Assembly: GCA_023382385.1 (NCBI GenBank) | Contig: JAHDVH010000001.1 | Span: 863,611-927,610 of the forward strand | Length of the DNA: 64,000 bases | Reading direction: 5' to 3' | From: a bacterium | GTDB lineage: Bacteria; Electryoneota; RPQS01 | Made by a program: the position numbers and the translations under genes | Part shown: positions 8,395-17,800 of the stretch, piece by piece | Layout of the letters: every line of letters begins with the position of its first letter | Position numbering within the stretch: the stretch's first letter is position 1 | The notes under the pieces: generated by a model | The model's database searches: none | What the model saw: the letters and a program-made list of their open reading frames with translations, nothing else | Told to the model about the DNA's origin: nothing

Positions 8395-9060
8395 TCATGG
8401 AATTTCATCCAGAATCGCCACGCCACTGGAGGTTCCAATGCGCTCGGCTCCCGCTTCAATCATCCGCTTAAAATCGGCAAGTGTGCGAATCCCTCCTGAA
8501 GCCTTTACCTTCAGTCCATTAGGCGCAACCTCACGATGCATCAATTTGACTGCTTCGACAGTCGCTCCGCCTGCACCAAATCCAGTTGACGTTTTCACCC
8601 AATGAGCGCCGGCTACAATACAAAGCCGGCAAGCACGAACGATCTGTGGTTCGGAGAGTACCGCAGTTTCAAAAATGACTTTGAGGACCGCACCGCGTTC
8701 ACGGCAGGCATACGCGAGTTGGCCTATGTCATTTGCAACCAAGTCGTCCTCTCCGCTCAGAAGACCACCAATCCACAATACCATGTCTACTTCTAATGCG
8801 CCGTCGGCGATTGCAAGTGTCGCCTCCGCAAGCTTCGCCTCGGTGCTCATCGCGCCGAGCGGAAATCCCACGACAGTGCACACAGTTACTCCACTGCCCT
8901 GCAGGCGTTTGGTGCATGACTTGACAAATCGGGAATTGACACAGACTGTCTTAAATTTGTAATGTACCGCCTCATCGCACAATTTCTCAATCTGCGCTGA
9001 GGTCGCTTCCGCCTTGAGAAGGGTGTGGTCTATGAAAGCTGCGGCTTGATCACGAGTCAT
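8395..9060 (-). CDS. deoC: Deoxyribose-phosphate aldolase
   Basis: Cleaves 2-deoxyribose-5-phosphate to glyceraldehyde-3-phosphate and acetaldehyde. TIM-barrel with FIDHTLLK at the N-terminus, VVGFPLGA, the EVDMV aspartate, the Schiff-base lysine in WVKTSTGF and the second lysine in VKASGGIR. The open frame extends ten codons upstream, but AAGGAGGA sits seven bases before the ATG at 9060, which decides the start (221 residues, normal length). It stands alone rather than in a nucleoside catabolism operon. Confidence 0.95.
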   Translation of the reverse strand: MTRDQAAAFIDHTLLKAEATSAQIEKLCDEAVHYKFKTVCVNSRFVKSCTKRLQGSGVTVCTVVGFPLGAMSTEAKLAEATLAIADGALEVDMVLWIGGLLSGEDDLVANDIGQLAYACRERGAVLKVIFETAVLSEPQIVRACRLCIVAGAHWVKTSTGFGAGGATVEAVKLMHREVAPNGLKVKASGGIRTLADFKRMIEAGAERIGTSSGVAILDEIP

Positions 9061-9122
9061 GGAGTTCCTCCTTTTCCGAATATACATCACGTCTCCGTCT
9101 CATGCAAGGGCATGCAACAAAG

Positions 9123-9146
9123 AACGGCCACCTTACAGTGGCCGTT
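9123..9146 (-). terminator. Terminator of the HPt/response-regulator pair
   Basis: AACGGCCAC, a 6-base loop, GTGGCCGTT, about 20 bases after the response regulator stop codon; followed on the minus strand by CTTTGTTG. Confidence 0.6.
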
Positions 9147-9167
9147 GCTGAGGCGGTAAGCATGAGA

Positions 9168-9809
9168 TCAGCTAACTTCGGCAATCTGCTCGGAGGCTTT
9201 CTTCGCGAAGAATGCCTCTTGCATGGGCTTGACCTTTGACTCAAAGCAATCGGGACATATTGAGTGGGAAAACTGCACGTTTTCCTGATGCTCAGAGATA
9301 TACTCTTCAATCTGCGACCAGAGGTTTTCGTCATCGCGGATCTTCTTGCAATATGCGCAAATCGGCAGAAAACCTTGCAGCATTCGGACGTGCTGCCGCT
9401 CCGCCTCAAGATCGCGGACCCGTGCAGCAAGCGTCTCCTGCAGCGTCATGATCCGCTTGCCGACCCGCATCCTCGCTCGCAGTTGCTCCGGGTCTATCGG
9501 TTTTGTCAGGAACTCGTCCACACCGGCAAGCATCCCAGCAAGCATGTCGTCTTTGTCCTGCAGAGATGTCAGCATGATGATGTAGGTGTAATCCGTTTCT
9601 CCAAAAGCACGAATTGTCTTGACGATAGTGGGGCCGTCCATTTCCGGCATCATCCAATCCGTGATCAGAATTCTGGGCTTGTGCTCGAGGAAGCAGCGCA
9701 ACGCCTCCGTTCCATTCATGGCCGTCAACGTTTCATAGCCGAACTTGGACAGTAGTCGCTCCAACGTCATCAAGGTAACGCGGTCGTCATCAACGGCGAG
9801 GACCTTCAT
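9168..9809 (-). CDS. Response regulator: receiver domain with C-terminal zinc-ribbon-like output domain
   Basis: 213 residues. Residues 1-120 are a CheY-type receiver: acidic VDDD at 6-9, phosphoacceptor Asp in ITDWMMPEMDG near 51, a conserved Thr in MLTS near 80 and Lys in LTKPID near 103. A short helical linker (LAARVRDLEAERQ) leads to a domain with CAYCKKIRDDENLW, the segment SQIEEYISEH, and SICPDC near the C-terminus. This two-CxxC domain recurs at the ends of receiver and PAS proteins; its output is unknown. There is no DNA-binding domain. It overlaps the HPt gene by 4 bases. No histidine kinase is adjacent, so it probably takes phosphate through the HPt protein from a kinase elsewhere. 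Confidence 0.9.
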   Translation of the reverse strand: MKVLAVDDDRVTLMTLERLLSKFGYETLTAMNGTEALRCFLEHKPRILITDWMMPEMDGPTIVKTIRAFGETDYTYIIMLTSLQDKDDMLAGMLAGVDEFLTKPIDPEQLRARMRVGKRIMTLQETLAARVRDLEAERQHVRMLQGFLPICAYCKKIRDDENLWSQIEEYISEHQENVQFSHSICPDCFESKVKPMQEAFFAKKASEQIAEVS

Positions 9810-10177
9810 CGAGTGAGCTCGGATTTGATGGTCAGTAGTTCGTGCGAGACGTGAGCAAACTCCTGCTCCAGTGCTTCAATTCTGCTCGCCTCAACTAAGA
9901 TGCGCAATTTGCGCGCCGTGTCGTCAATCGAGGCGCAGAGATCGGCTAAGGCATTTGCGCCGACATTTAACGCGGCGCCTTTCAGCGAGTGCGCAAGCTT
10001 GCCAACACTCTCCATTTCCTGAGCTTCATACGCCTGACGCAACATATGCACGCGCGAATTCCCGTCTTCAAGCATGATATCGATGAGTTCCGCAGTGAAC
10101 GATGGATCGCCCATGCCGATTTCGTCCAGTCGGCTGCGCGACACATGAGGACTTATGGTTGACATAGCATTGCTCAT
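9806..10177 (-). CDS. Histidine phosphotransfer (HPt) domain protein
   Basis: 123 residues, all helical in character, with the HPt signature AHSLKGAALNVGA, whose His is the phospho-acceptor, near residue 62. It would relay phosphate between a kinase and the receiver protein with which its stop overlaps. The start may be the ATG at 10177 or the one four codons later; the promoter -10 ends only 12 bases upstream of the first, which slightly favours the second. Confidence 0.88.
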   Translation of the reverse strand: MSNAMSTISPHVSRSRLDEIGMGDPSFTAELIDIMLEDGNSRVHMLRQAYEAQEMESVGKLAHSLKGAALNVGANALADLCASIDDTARKLRILVEASRIEALEQEFAHVSHELLTIKSELTR

Positions 10178-10188
10178 AGAGGCTGAAA

Positions 10189-10217
10189 TCTATACTGTGA
10201 CATTGAGAATCATACAA
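10189..10217 (-). promoter_or_regulatory. Candidate promoter of the HPt/response-regulator operon
   Basis: On the minus strand, TTGTAT at 10217-10212, 17 bases, then TATAGA at 10194-10189. Each box matches the sigma-70 consensus at four of six positions. Confidence 0.4.
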
Positions 10218-10260
10218 TTTCATCGCAAAGAATGCGCCGAACAAAAATCGCGACGAAACT

Positions 10261-10295
10261 TTTGCGGATGGAATGACATTTGCGCGATCCGCAAA
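10261..10295. repeat. Inverted repeat in the leader of the carbonic anhydrase gene
   Basis: TTTGCGGAT and ATCCGCAAA, nine perfect base pairs with a 17-base spacer, ending 20 bases before the ATG at 10315. It may be an operator pair or an RNA hairpin in the leader. The spacing is not that of a terminator and no T-run follows. Confidence 0.45.
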
Positions 10296-10314
10296 TAGTT
10301 AATGTAGGATCCCT

Positions 10315-11109
10315 ATGAAGATAATCACTCTGACGTTGTGCCTGATTTGGGGTGCAGTCGGTCTTTCCGCGGAGCGGAACCAGACTTGGACGGTGGACCA
10401 GTCCCTTGCGAGGTTGCGCGATGGCAACGACCGCTTTGTCAATGGGAAACCAAGCCGTCGGGACAGCGGCGAGCATCGCCGACGCGAAGTCTCGGGCGGG
10501 CAGACGCCTTATGCATGCATCATCACATGTTCCGACTCGCGCGTGCCGCCAGAACAGATCTTTGATGCCGGACTTGGAGATCTATTCGTTATTCGCGTTG
10601 CCGGCAACGTCACATCACGCGAAATCGTGGCTTCCGCAGACTATGCAGTCGACCACTTGAGTTGTCCTGTGATTGTTGTCATGGGTCATTCGAACTGTGG
10701 AGCAGTCGGTGCGGCACTCGCCGAAACGGCATATCCCGAACCCGTCAACTCCTTGATCGAACACATTCGCCCAAGCGTTTCGGCATGCGAAGCAAAAGGC
10801 TACGACGGTTCGTCGCTATATGACGGAGTCATTCGAGAGAACGCACGGGTCGGCGCGATGAGTCTTCTGTCCGGCTCGCGCGCGATAGAAGAAGCCGTTA
10901 CTTGCGGCAGGTGCATTGTGCTCTCTGCCGTCTATGACATTACCTCCGGCGTCGTGCACTGGCAATCGCAGGTTGCCGCCCCGACCCAAGAGGCTGTGCA
11001 AGCAGAGCAACTAATGAACAAAAACGGCAAGCCGTCTGAACCGGCACCGGAACCAGTCATTCAAGAGACCAGGCGCACACCCATAGCTTCTTCCAAGTCA
11101 CGACATTAA
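10315..11109 (+). CDS. Exported beta-class carbonic anhydrase
   Basis: 264 residues, catalysing CO2 hydration. Zinc ligands of the beta class are visible: TCSDSRV (Cys and the Asp-Arg dyad) near residue 72 and GHSNCGAV (His, Cys) near 125. An N-terminal hydrophobic stretch (IITLTLCLIWGAVGLSA) is a signal peptide, so the enzyme should be periplasmic. The last 40 residues (from about QAEQLMNKN) are a polar tail that I do not recognise. Shine-Dalgarno AGGA is 7 bases before the ATG. The gene is monocistronic. Confidence 0.92.
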   Translation: MKIITLTLCLIWGAVGLSAERNQTWTVDQSLARLRDGNDRFVNGKPSRRDSGEHRRREVSGGQTPYACIITCSDSRVPPEQIFDAGLGDLFVIRVAGNVTSREIVASADYAVDHLSCPVIVVMGHSNCGAVGAALAETAYPEPVNSLIEHIRPSVSACEAKGYDGSSLYDGVIRENARVGAMSLLSGSRAIEEAVTCGRCIVLSAVYDITSGVVHWQSQVAAPTQEAVQAEQLMNKNGKPSEPAPEPVIQETRRTPIASSKSRH

Positions 11110-11130
11110 ATCTGTGTGACATAAGCTAAA

Positions 11131-11156
11131 AGCGGCAGGCTTCTGGGCCTGCCGCT
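11131..11156. terminator. Bidirectional terminator between carbonic anhydrase and transaldolase
   Basis: AGCGGCAGGC, a 6-base loop, GCCTGCCGCT: ten perfect pairs between convergent genes, preceded by AAAA and followed by TCAT. Confidence 0.75.
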
Positions 11157-11178
11157 TCATATTCGCCAACTTCAACTG

Positions 11179-12279
11179 TCAGGCCGACACGCCCGCCTTC
11201 ATCTTCGCCGCGATAGCATCCAGCATGGCGTCGTAAGATTGCGCAAACTTAACCACCCCGTCCTCGATCAGGTCAAACGCAATTTGATTGATGTCTATTC
11301 CAACCCTCAAAAACTCGGCAATCGTGGCATGCGCGGACTCCATATTCTTGAGCAGCTTGTGCGAGGGCTTGCCGTGATCCTTAAATGCAGTTAACGTCTG
11401 CGGGGGAACCGTATTCACGGTATCCGGCGCGATAAGCTCGTCAACATAGAGCACATCAGAATACTCAGGGTTTTTGGTGGACGTCGAAGCCCAGAGGGGC
11501 CGCTGGACGCGCGCACCCGCAGCAGCGAGCGTCGCCCAACGTGAACTTGATGTCACCGTCAAGAAGTGCTCGTAGGCCAAACACGCATTGGCAATCGCGG
11601 CTTTGGCTGCAAGGTCGTGACGACCGGCCTTCTCGGCCTGTGTATCTGCCACAGAGTCAATTCTGCTGACGAAGAAACTTGCGACAGAGGCTACACGCCT
11701 TAGGTCCTCTCGCCTCTTCAGCCGCAGTTCGAGTGCCTGCAGATAGGTTTCGAGCACTTGCTTGTATTGAGCGAGTGTGAACAGCAAAGTGATGTTCACA
11801 TTGACTCCGCGAGTCAACAGCTCGTGCACAGCAGGCAGCCCCGCCTCGGTTCCGGGAACCTTGATCATCAGATTGGGACGACTTACGCGCTCCCACAGAC
11901 GCTGTGCTTCCTGAATTGTTCCCTGCGTGTCATGCGCAAGCTTCGGCGAAACCTCAAGACTCACGTATCCGTCCACTCCCTCGGACTCATTGTAAACGCT
12001 CATCAGCATATCACAAGCGCGGGAGACATCGCTGACGGCAAGATTCTCGAAGACAGCCTGTGGAGACAAATCACTCGCAATCCCCTTGCGGACGTCATCG
12101 TCATAGTCGGTACTACTCGCAATCGCTTTCTCAAAGATTGTCGGATTGGACGTCATGCCGCGCAATCCTTCCGCGACGTGCCGCTCCAGTCCGCCGGAAT
12201 TCATCAGATCACGGCTGATGTAATCCAACCATAAGGACTGACCGAGGTCGAGCGTCGCTTTCATGATAGGGTGACTCAT
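11179..12279 (-). CDS. tal: Transaldolase
   Basis: 366 residues; transfers dihydroxyacetone between sedoheptulose-7-phosphate and glyceraldehyde-3-phosphate, yielding erythrose-4-phosphate and fructose-6-phosphate. Recognised by LWLDYISRDLM, GMTSNPTIFEKAI, the Schiff-base lysine in LMIKVPGT, NVNITLLF and LWASTSTKNP. This is the longer transaldolase type found in cyanobacteria and actinobacteria rather than the short 220-residue form. It is the last gene of the tkt-rpiB-tal cluster; a 29-base gap separates it from rpiB. Confidence 0.95.
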   Translation of the reverse strand: MSHPIMKATLDLGQSLWLDYISRDLMNSGGLERHVAEGLRGMTSNPTIFEKAIASSTDYDDDVRKGIASDLSPQAVFENLAVSDVSRACDMLMSVYNESEGVDGYVSLEVSPKLAHDTQGTIQEAQRLWERVSRPNLMIKVPGTEAGLPAVHELLTRGVNVNITLLFTLAQYKQVLETYLQALELRLKRREDLRRVASVASFFVSRIDSVADTQAEKAGRHDLAAKAAIANACLAYEHFLTVTSSSRWATLAAAGARVQRPLWASTSTKNPEYSDVLYVDELIAPDTVNTVPPQTLTAFKDHGKPSHKLLKNMESAHATIAEFLRVGIDINQIAFDLIEDGVVKFAQSYDAMLDAIAAKMKAGVSA

Positions 12280-12308
12280 ATCTATTTCCTCAATTCTGTT
12301 GTCAATCT

Positions 12309-12758
12309 TTACTTGCCTGCTGCCTCGATAGCCAACACTTTCTCGAGCCGGCGTTGATGTCGATCGAGTCCCGAATAACTCGCGTTCAAGAACGCTTTGA
12401 TTACTTCCCTTGCAAGCTCGATTCCTATGATACGCGATCCAAGACAGAGGACGTTCATGTCATCGTGCTCAACGCCTTGTCGCGCGGAATACGAGTCGTG
12501 GCACATTCCAGCGCGAATCCCCTTCATCTTGTTTGCTGCGACACAGGCACCAACACCGCTGCCGCAAATGATGATTCCGCGGGAAACGCGATGAGACACG
12601 AGCTCAAGTCCGACGGCTCGTGCAAAATCGGGATAGTCCACAGCTTGTGTTGAGTGAGTGCCGACGTCGATTACCTCATGCCCAAGTTCGGACAGCCACG
12701 GAAGCAGATCTCTCTTCAGCTCAAACCCTGCATGATCGGATCCAATGGCAAGCTTCAT
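12309..12758 (-). CDS. rpiB: Ribose-5-phosphate isomerase B
   Basis: 149 residues; interconverts ribulose-5-phosphate and ribose-5-phosphate. [10 protein letters not shown] at the N-terminus, the VDYPDFA segment, the catalytic Cys in [14 protein letters not shown] and [13 protein letters not shown] are the RpiB hallmarks. The start overlaps the transketolase stop by 4 bases. Confidence 0.95.
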   Translation of the reverse strand: MKLAIGSDHAGFELKRDLLPWLSELGHEVIDVGTHSTQAVDYPDFARAVGLELVSHRVSRGIIICGSGVGACVAANKMKGIRAGMCHDSYSARQGVEHDDMNVLCLGSRIIGIELAREVIKAFLNASYSGLDRHQRRLEKVLAIEAAGK

Positions 12759-14770
12759 TTCGCATCGCCTCTGTTTAGCGTTTGGTAAACGGCCATCGCC
12801 TTGAGCGCGACATTTTCCGCCGTTAACCCGAGCTTCTCATAAATGGTTTTAGCAGGCGCGGACGCACCAAATCGATCCAGACCAATTACCTCTCCGTCCA
12901 GCCCGACATACTTCCACCAGCTGAGAGTCGCAGCCGCTTCTATCGCAACGCGTGCTCGGACATCCCGCGGCAGAACGTGATCCCGATACGCTTTTGGCTG
13001 CATGTCAAAAAGTTCCATGCACGGAACGGAAACGATTCGAGCGTGAACTCCTTCCCGTTCAATCAGCGTTTTCGCTGCCATCGCGATTTCCACTTCGCTT
13101 CCGCTGGCTAACAGAATCACATCCGGGGAACCATCGGCTGCGTCGGCGATTATGTACGCGCCTAACTCCACAGGATTCTGTTCACCCTCATAAGGCAGAA
13201 TCGGCAACGCCTGCCGTGTCAAGCAGAGTGCAACTGGCCCATCAGCCCGCTCCAGCGCAGCGCGGTAACATTGTGCCGTTTCATTTGCGTCGGCGGGCCG
13301 CATCGTCCACAAGTTAGGAGTAGCACGAAGGTGTGATAAGTGCTCTATTGGCTGATGCGTCGGGCCATCTTCACCCAAGCCGATGCTGTCATGAGTAAAG
13401 ACATACAGCACGGGCAAATGCGAGAGGGCAGCGAGCCGTACGGACGGCTTCATATAATCCAGAAAATTCAAGAACGTTGCTCCGAAAGGGATGAACGGGG
13501 CGGAACTGGCGATACCATTCAGAATCGCGCCCATCGCATGCTCGCGGATGCCAAAACGGATATTCCTTCCGCCTCGCGTGCTCTTCTGAAAGTCGCCGCG
13601 GCCTTCAAGGTAGGTCAAGTTCGACTCGACAAGGTCCGCACTGCCACCGACAATCCACGGCGAGTCTTTCAACGCATGTAGACACATCTCCGACGCTTTG
13701 CGGGTCGCAATTTGCTTGTCGCCTGTCTTCCAACTTGGCAGCGTATCCGCCCACTTTTCCGGCAGGCGACGCGACCAGAACTGTTGCCATTCCGATTGAA
13801 GCCCCGGGTGAGCTTTGTGCGCGTCCTCAAGTAAACTCTGCCAAGTTGCTTGCAGTTCCACTCCTCTTGTACGTGCCGCACCCATGTGCTTGAACACTTC
13901 GGAGGGAACAAAGAATGGCTCATTTTCCGGCAAACCTAATGCTCGCTTCGTCAACTTTAGCTCTTCGTCACCGAGCGGGGAGCCGTGCACTTTTGAGGTT
14001 CCCGCTCTGTTCGGCGAACCAAATCCGATCTGCGTGCGGCAGCGAATCAAAGTGGGCCGAGTGTTTTCGGCGATCCCTTCGCGGATTGCACCGTCTACTT
14101 CGTTCAAATCCATGCCGTCGCAGGCGAGCACGTGCCAGCCCATGCTCTCAAAACGAGCACCGACATCTTCAGTGAACGCAATATCGGTGGAGCCGTCTAT
14201 CGTGATGCGGTTGTCATCGTAGAGCAGGACAATCGAACCCAGCCCGAGGTGCCCGGCCAAGGATGCCGCCTCGGCAGCCACGCCTTCCATCAAATCGCCA
14301 TCGGAACATATTCCAAAGACACGGAAGTTTATGATCTCGTGTCCTTCCCGATTGAACATCGCTGCCAAGATCTCGCGGGCAATCGCGATTCCGACGATGT
14401 TACCTACACCCTGCCCGAGAGGTCCGGTTGTGGCTTCGACTCCCGGAGTCAATCCCAACTCAGGATGCCCGGGCGTAATGCTGTTCCATTGCCGGAAGTT
14501 TTTCAGCTGCTCCATTGACAAGTCATAGCCTGTCAAGTGCAGCAACGAATAGAGCAAGGCACATCCATGCCCTGCTGACAACACGAACCTGTCGCGATTG
14601 GGCCACGCGGGATCAAGGGGATTGTGTCTCAGGTGTTTCTGATAGATCGCATACCCCATGACCGCGGCTCCCAACGGCAATCCAGGATGGCCAGAGTTGG
14701 CCGCTTGCACAGCGTCAATTGCCAATCCACGAATCGTGTTCACACTCAGTCGATCCAAGACTTCCGACAT
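12755..14770 (-). CDS. tkt: Transketolase
   Basis: 671 residues, thiamine-diphosphate enzyme of the non-oxidative pentose phosphate pathway. Motifs in order: [23 protein letters not shown], the TPP/metal motif GDGDLMEG written here as [17 protein letters not shown], and [15 protein letters not shown]. The frame is open 22 codons further upstream, but CGGAG lies 7 bases before the ATG at 14770 and the conserved [15 protein letters not shown] start matches the family. First gene of the cluster; its upstream DNA contains the terminator of the preceding giant gene. Confidence 0.95.
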   Translation of the reverse strand: MSEVLDRLSVNTIRGLAIDAVQAANSGHPGLPLGAAVMGYAIYQKHLRHNPLDPAWPNRDRFVLSAGHGCALLYSLLHLTGYDLSMEQLKNFRQWNSITPGHPELGLTPGVEATTGPLGQGVGNIVGIAIAREILAAMFNREGHEIINFRVFGICSDGDLMEGVAAEAASLAGHLGLGSIVLLYDDNRITIDGSTDIAFTEDVGARFESMGWHVLACDGMDLNEVDGAIREGIAENTRPTLIRCRTQIGFGSPNRAGTSKVHGSPLGDEELKLTKRALGLPENEPFFVPSEVFKHMGAARTRGVELQATWQSLLEDAHKAHPGLQSEWQQFWSRRLPEKWADTLPSWKTGDKQIATRKASEMCLHALKDSPWIVGGSADLVESNLTYLEGRGDFQKSTRGGRNIRFGIREHAMGAILNGIASSAPFIPFGATFLNFLDYMKPSVRLAALSHLPVLYVFTHDSIGLGEDGPTHQPIEHLSHLRATPNLWTMRPADANETAQCYRAALERADGPVALCLTRQALPILPYEGEQNPVELGAYIIADAADGSPDVILLASGSEVEIAMAAKTLIEREGVHARIVSVPCMELFDMQPKAYRDHVLPRDVRARVAIEAAATLSWWKYVGLDGEVIGLDRFGASAPAKTIYEKLGLTAENVALKAMAVYQTLNRGDAK

Positions 14771-14805
14771 TATTGTCTCCGATTGTCCAATAGTACGTAT
14801 GGACA

Positions 14806-14830
14806 AAGCGACGGAGTGTATCCGTCGCTT
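14806..14830 (-). terminator. Hairpin after the giant surface-protein gene
   Basis: AAGCGACGGA, 5-base loop, TCCGTCGCTT: ten perfect pairs, 39 bases after the stop at 14869 and just upstream of tkt. No clear T-run follows on the minus strand, so termination may be partial and tkt may receive read-through. Confidence 0.55.
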
Positions 14831-14868
14831 CGCCAACCCGACACCAATCAGCCAAACAGCCGATCAGT

Positions 14869-17800
14869 CTACTTCATTAACACCATCTTGCGGCTTTGCA
14901 CGAAGCTGCCGGCTTCCATCCGATACAGATAGACACCGCTTGCAAACTGCGAGGCATCAAACGTAACGGTATGGTAACCGGCACCGAAGCTGCCTTCGGC
15001 CAGACGTGCGACTTCACGGCCCGTGATATCATAGACAGTCAGCTTAACATAATCCGCTTCCGGCAATCCGAACCGAATCTGCGTCGTCGGGTTGAACGGA
15101 TTAGGATAGTTCGCGGACAGCTCATGCACCAGTGGGATGGCCACGTGCCCGAACGCCGGCCTGTCGCCGCCTTCGTTATCGTCGTCCTGCGGCCTGATGA
15201 TGGAGGCACCTTCCACAACATCGAGCAGCGAAGAGAGCCAGATCTTGATTGTGCCTTCACCGGCACCCAGCACGTCGGTATCCTGATCGCCGTCAAAGTC
15301 GGCGCCCTTTACGACCGAAGCCTGAGTGAAGGAGCTCGACATGACATTCCGATAGAAGCGGTTGTCAGTATTCCTCCACCACGAGATTTCATTCGGCTCG
15401 TTGGCAGCCACTAGCAGATCCGCTCGTCCGTCATCATCCATATCCACGGCATCCAATTCGCGCGGGAACGGGAGCAATGACGTAATATAGTTCTGTTCCA
15501 TCGTCGCACCATCCCACCACGCAATCATCGGCTGTTGCGCCACACAGAAGTAGATATCAAGCACGTTGTCATTGTTCAGATGCGCCGCATTGATATAGGA
15601 CGCTCCGAACCAGCCGGTTGCCAGAACGTGGCGGGTAAACGACTGAGTTCCGTTATTCGACCACCACGCGAGCATGCCGCCTTCATACGCCGCACCGAGA
15701 ATGTCCTTATCACCGTCATTCCCGATATCCGCGACCTCGATTGAGCGAGCACCCACGAAGTTGTTGTCCACAACAAAGCGCGTGAACACGCCACTTCCGT
15801 TGTTGCGCCACCAGCTTACATCATTGTCGTCGCAAGCGGCCGTCACCAGGTCTCGATCACCGTCTCCGTCCATGTCGACGATAATCACATCGCGGGCACC
15901 ACGGTAATTCGTGAGAATGATGTTGGGAGTGAAAGTGCCGTTTGCATTCTTGCGGAACCACATCAACTCGTTGGCGAACTGCGCCACCGCGGCGATGTCC
16001 AAGTCACCGTCGCCGTCCAAGTCACCGACGGCCACAGAACGTGCACCGTCCCAATCTGCTATCACAACATGCGGAGTGTAGTCCCACGTGCCGTTGTTCT
16101 CGTACCACATCACCTTGTCAGCGAACATTCCTGCGGCAACGACATCCATATCGCCGTCGCCATCCATATCAGCTGGAACCGCAGACATACAGCCGTAGAG
16201 TTCCGTCGTGACGGTTACGACTCCGAAGATGATCGGATCAACGGGCACACGATATCCGTACACCACGGTGGACATTTCACCGAGGCCGCAATTGTTGAAC
16301 GCGCGCACACGATATTCATATTCGACACCCGGAGCTGCCGAGAAGTCGTTGTAACTCGTGACATCCGCGCTAACCGTCGCTATTGATTGCGGCGGGAACC
16401 CACGCAGAATTTCGTAGCCTGTTTCCTGCGCTACGTTGTTCCACGTCAAACGAACGCGATCGTTGAGGTTAACTGTTGCAGTGATATTCGTCACAGTCGC
16501 TACCTGCTGAGCGGAGAAACCCGTAGTCGGAGCCGACAAGACGCCCAATCCGCACTGGTTGACACCGCGCACTTGATAGTTGTACGTCACGCCGGGCTGC
16601 ACGTTGTTGTCCGTGTAAGAGTTAAATGCGCCCGGGATGTTGTCAGCCAGTAGTGTGTTATTGCGCCAGACCTGATAGCTCGTAGCGGTGGCCACCAGAT
16701 TCCAGCTCACGATAACCTGATTACACAGGCCGTCCGAAGCGGCCACGCCGGTCGGAACTGCGGGCAGCGGGATCGTCGACCCCGTTACCGGCGGAGTCTG
16801 CGGACCGGAACCGCAATCGTTCGTCGCAGCAACCGTATAGCTATTGGTTGTCCCAGTCGGAACGTTGTCGGAATAGACGAAGGTCCCTTGCGGAACATTC
16901 GCCAGCACTGCGCCGTTACGTCTCACGACGTACTGCGTTGCATACTGCGTACCGGTCCACGTCAGGATAATTGTGTTACAACGATCATTCGTCGCAGCGA
17001 GATTCGTAACCGCACCAGCGACCGGTGCGGCCTGACCGACGTCATTCGCACATCCTCCCTGTCCGCAGATATTGGACAAGGCGCAGACTTCATAAACCGC
17101 TACAGCCGGCAGCGGACTTGCGTCCACATAGCTTCGTTGAACATTCGGCAATCCTCCCGCCAAGCGAGCAATGACGTTGCCGTTACGCTTTACGTGCACG
17201 GAATCCTGTCCATCGACATCCGTGAAGGTGAAAGTGACGGTGACAATTCCGCATCCATCGTCCGAAGCGGCCATTTGAGAGGGTCCGATCGGTGTCGGTG
17301 CTGTACGTCCGCCATCTGTCGCAAGCGGTGATTCAATCGTGTCTCCGGGGGCGCACACGCGCAGTGCAGAGATGCTGTAGGTGCTTTGCGGCCACACGCC
17401 AAGTTGATTGTAAGACGTCGTGCCGGCAGGAACGTTTGCGACGTTTGCACCGTTCCGACGAATCTTGAGCAATGATACTCCGCTGTGGCTATAAGCAGTC
17501 CATTGGAGCAGGACACGATCGCAGAGATTTTCTGACGCGGTGAAGCCCGAAATCGCCGGAGGATAGGTATTCGGAGTAACCACAATCGCACTAGACAGCG
17601 GGCCGATTTGGCAGCTGTTAAACGCCGCCACCTGAACCGAACAGGTTTGCGTGTCCGCCGGACAGTAGGTCAACGTCGTTACATTCGCGCCGACCGTATC
17701 CACGATTACGCCATTACAATAGATGTAATAGCCGCTCTCGTTCGCAACGTTACTCCAGTTCAGATTGATGCAGAAGCAGTTGCTCGGAACGGCCGTGAAG

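Noticed and set aside
10315-11109. Cytoplasmic beta-carbonic anhydrase
   Set aside because: The N-terminal 20 residues form a clear hydrophobic signal sequence, so export is more likely.
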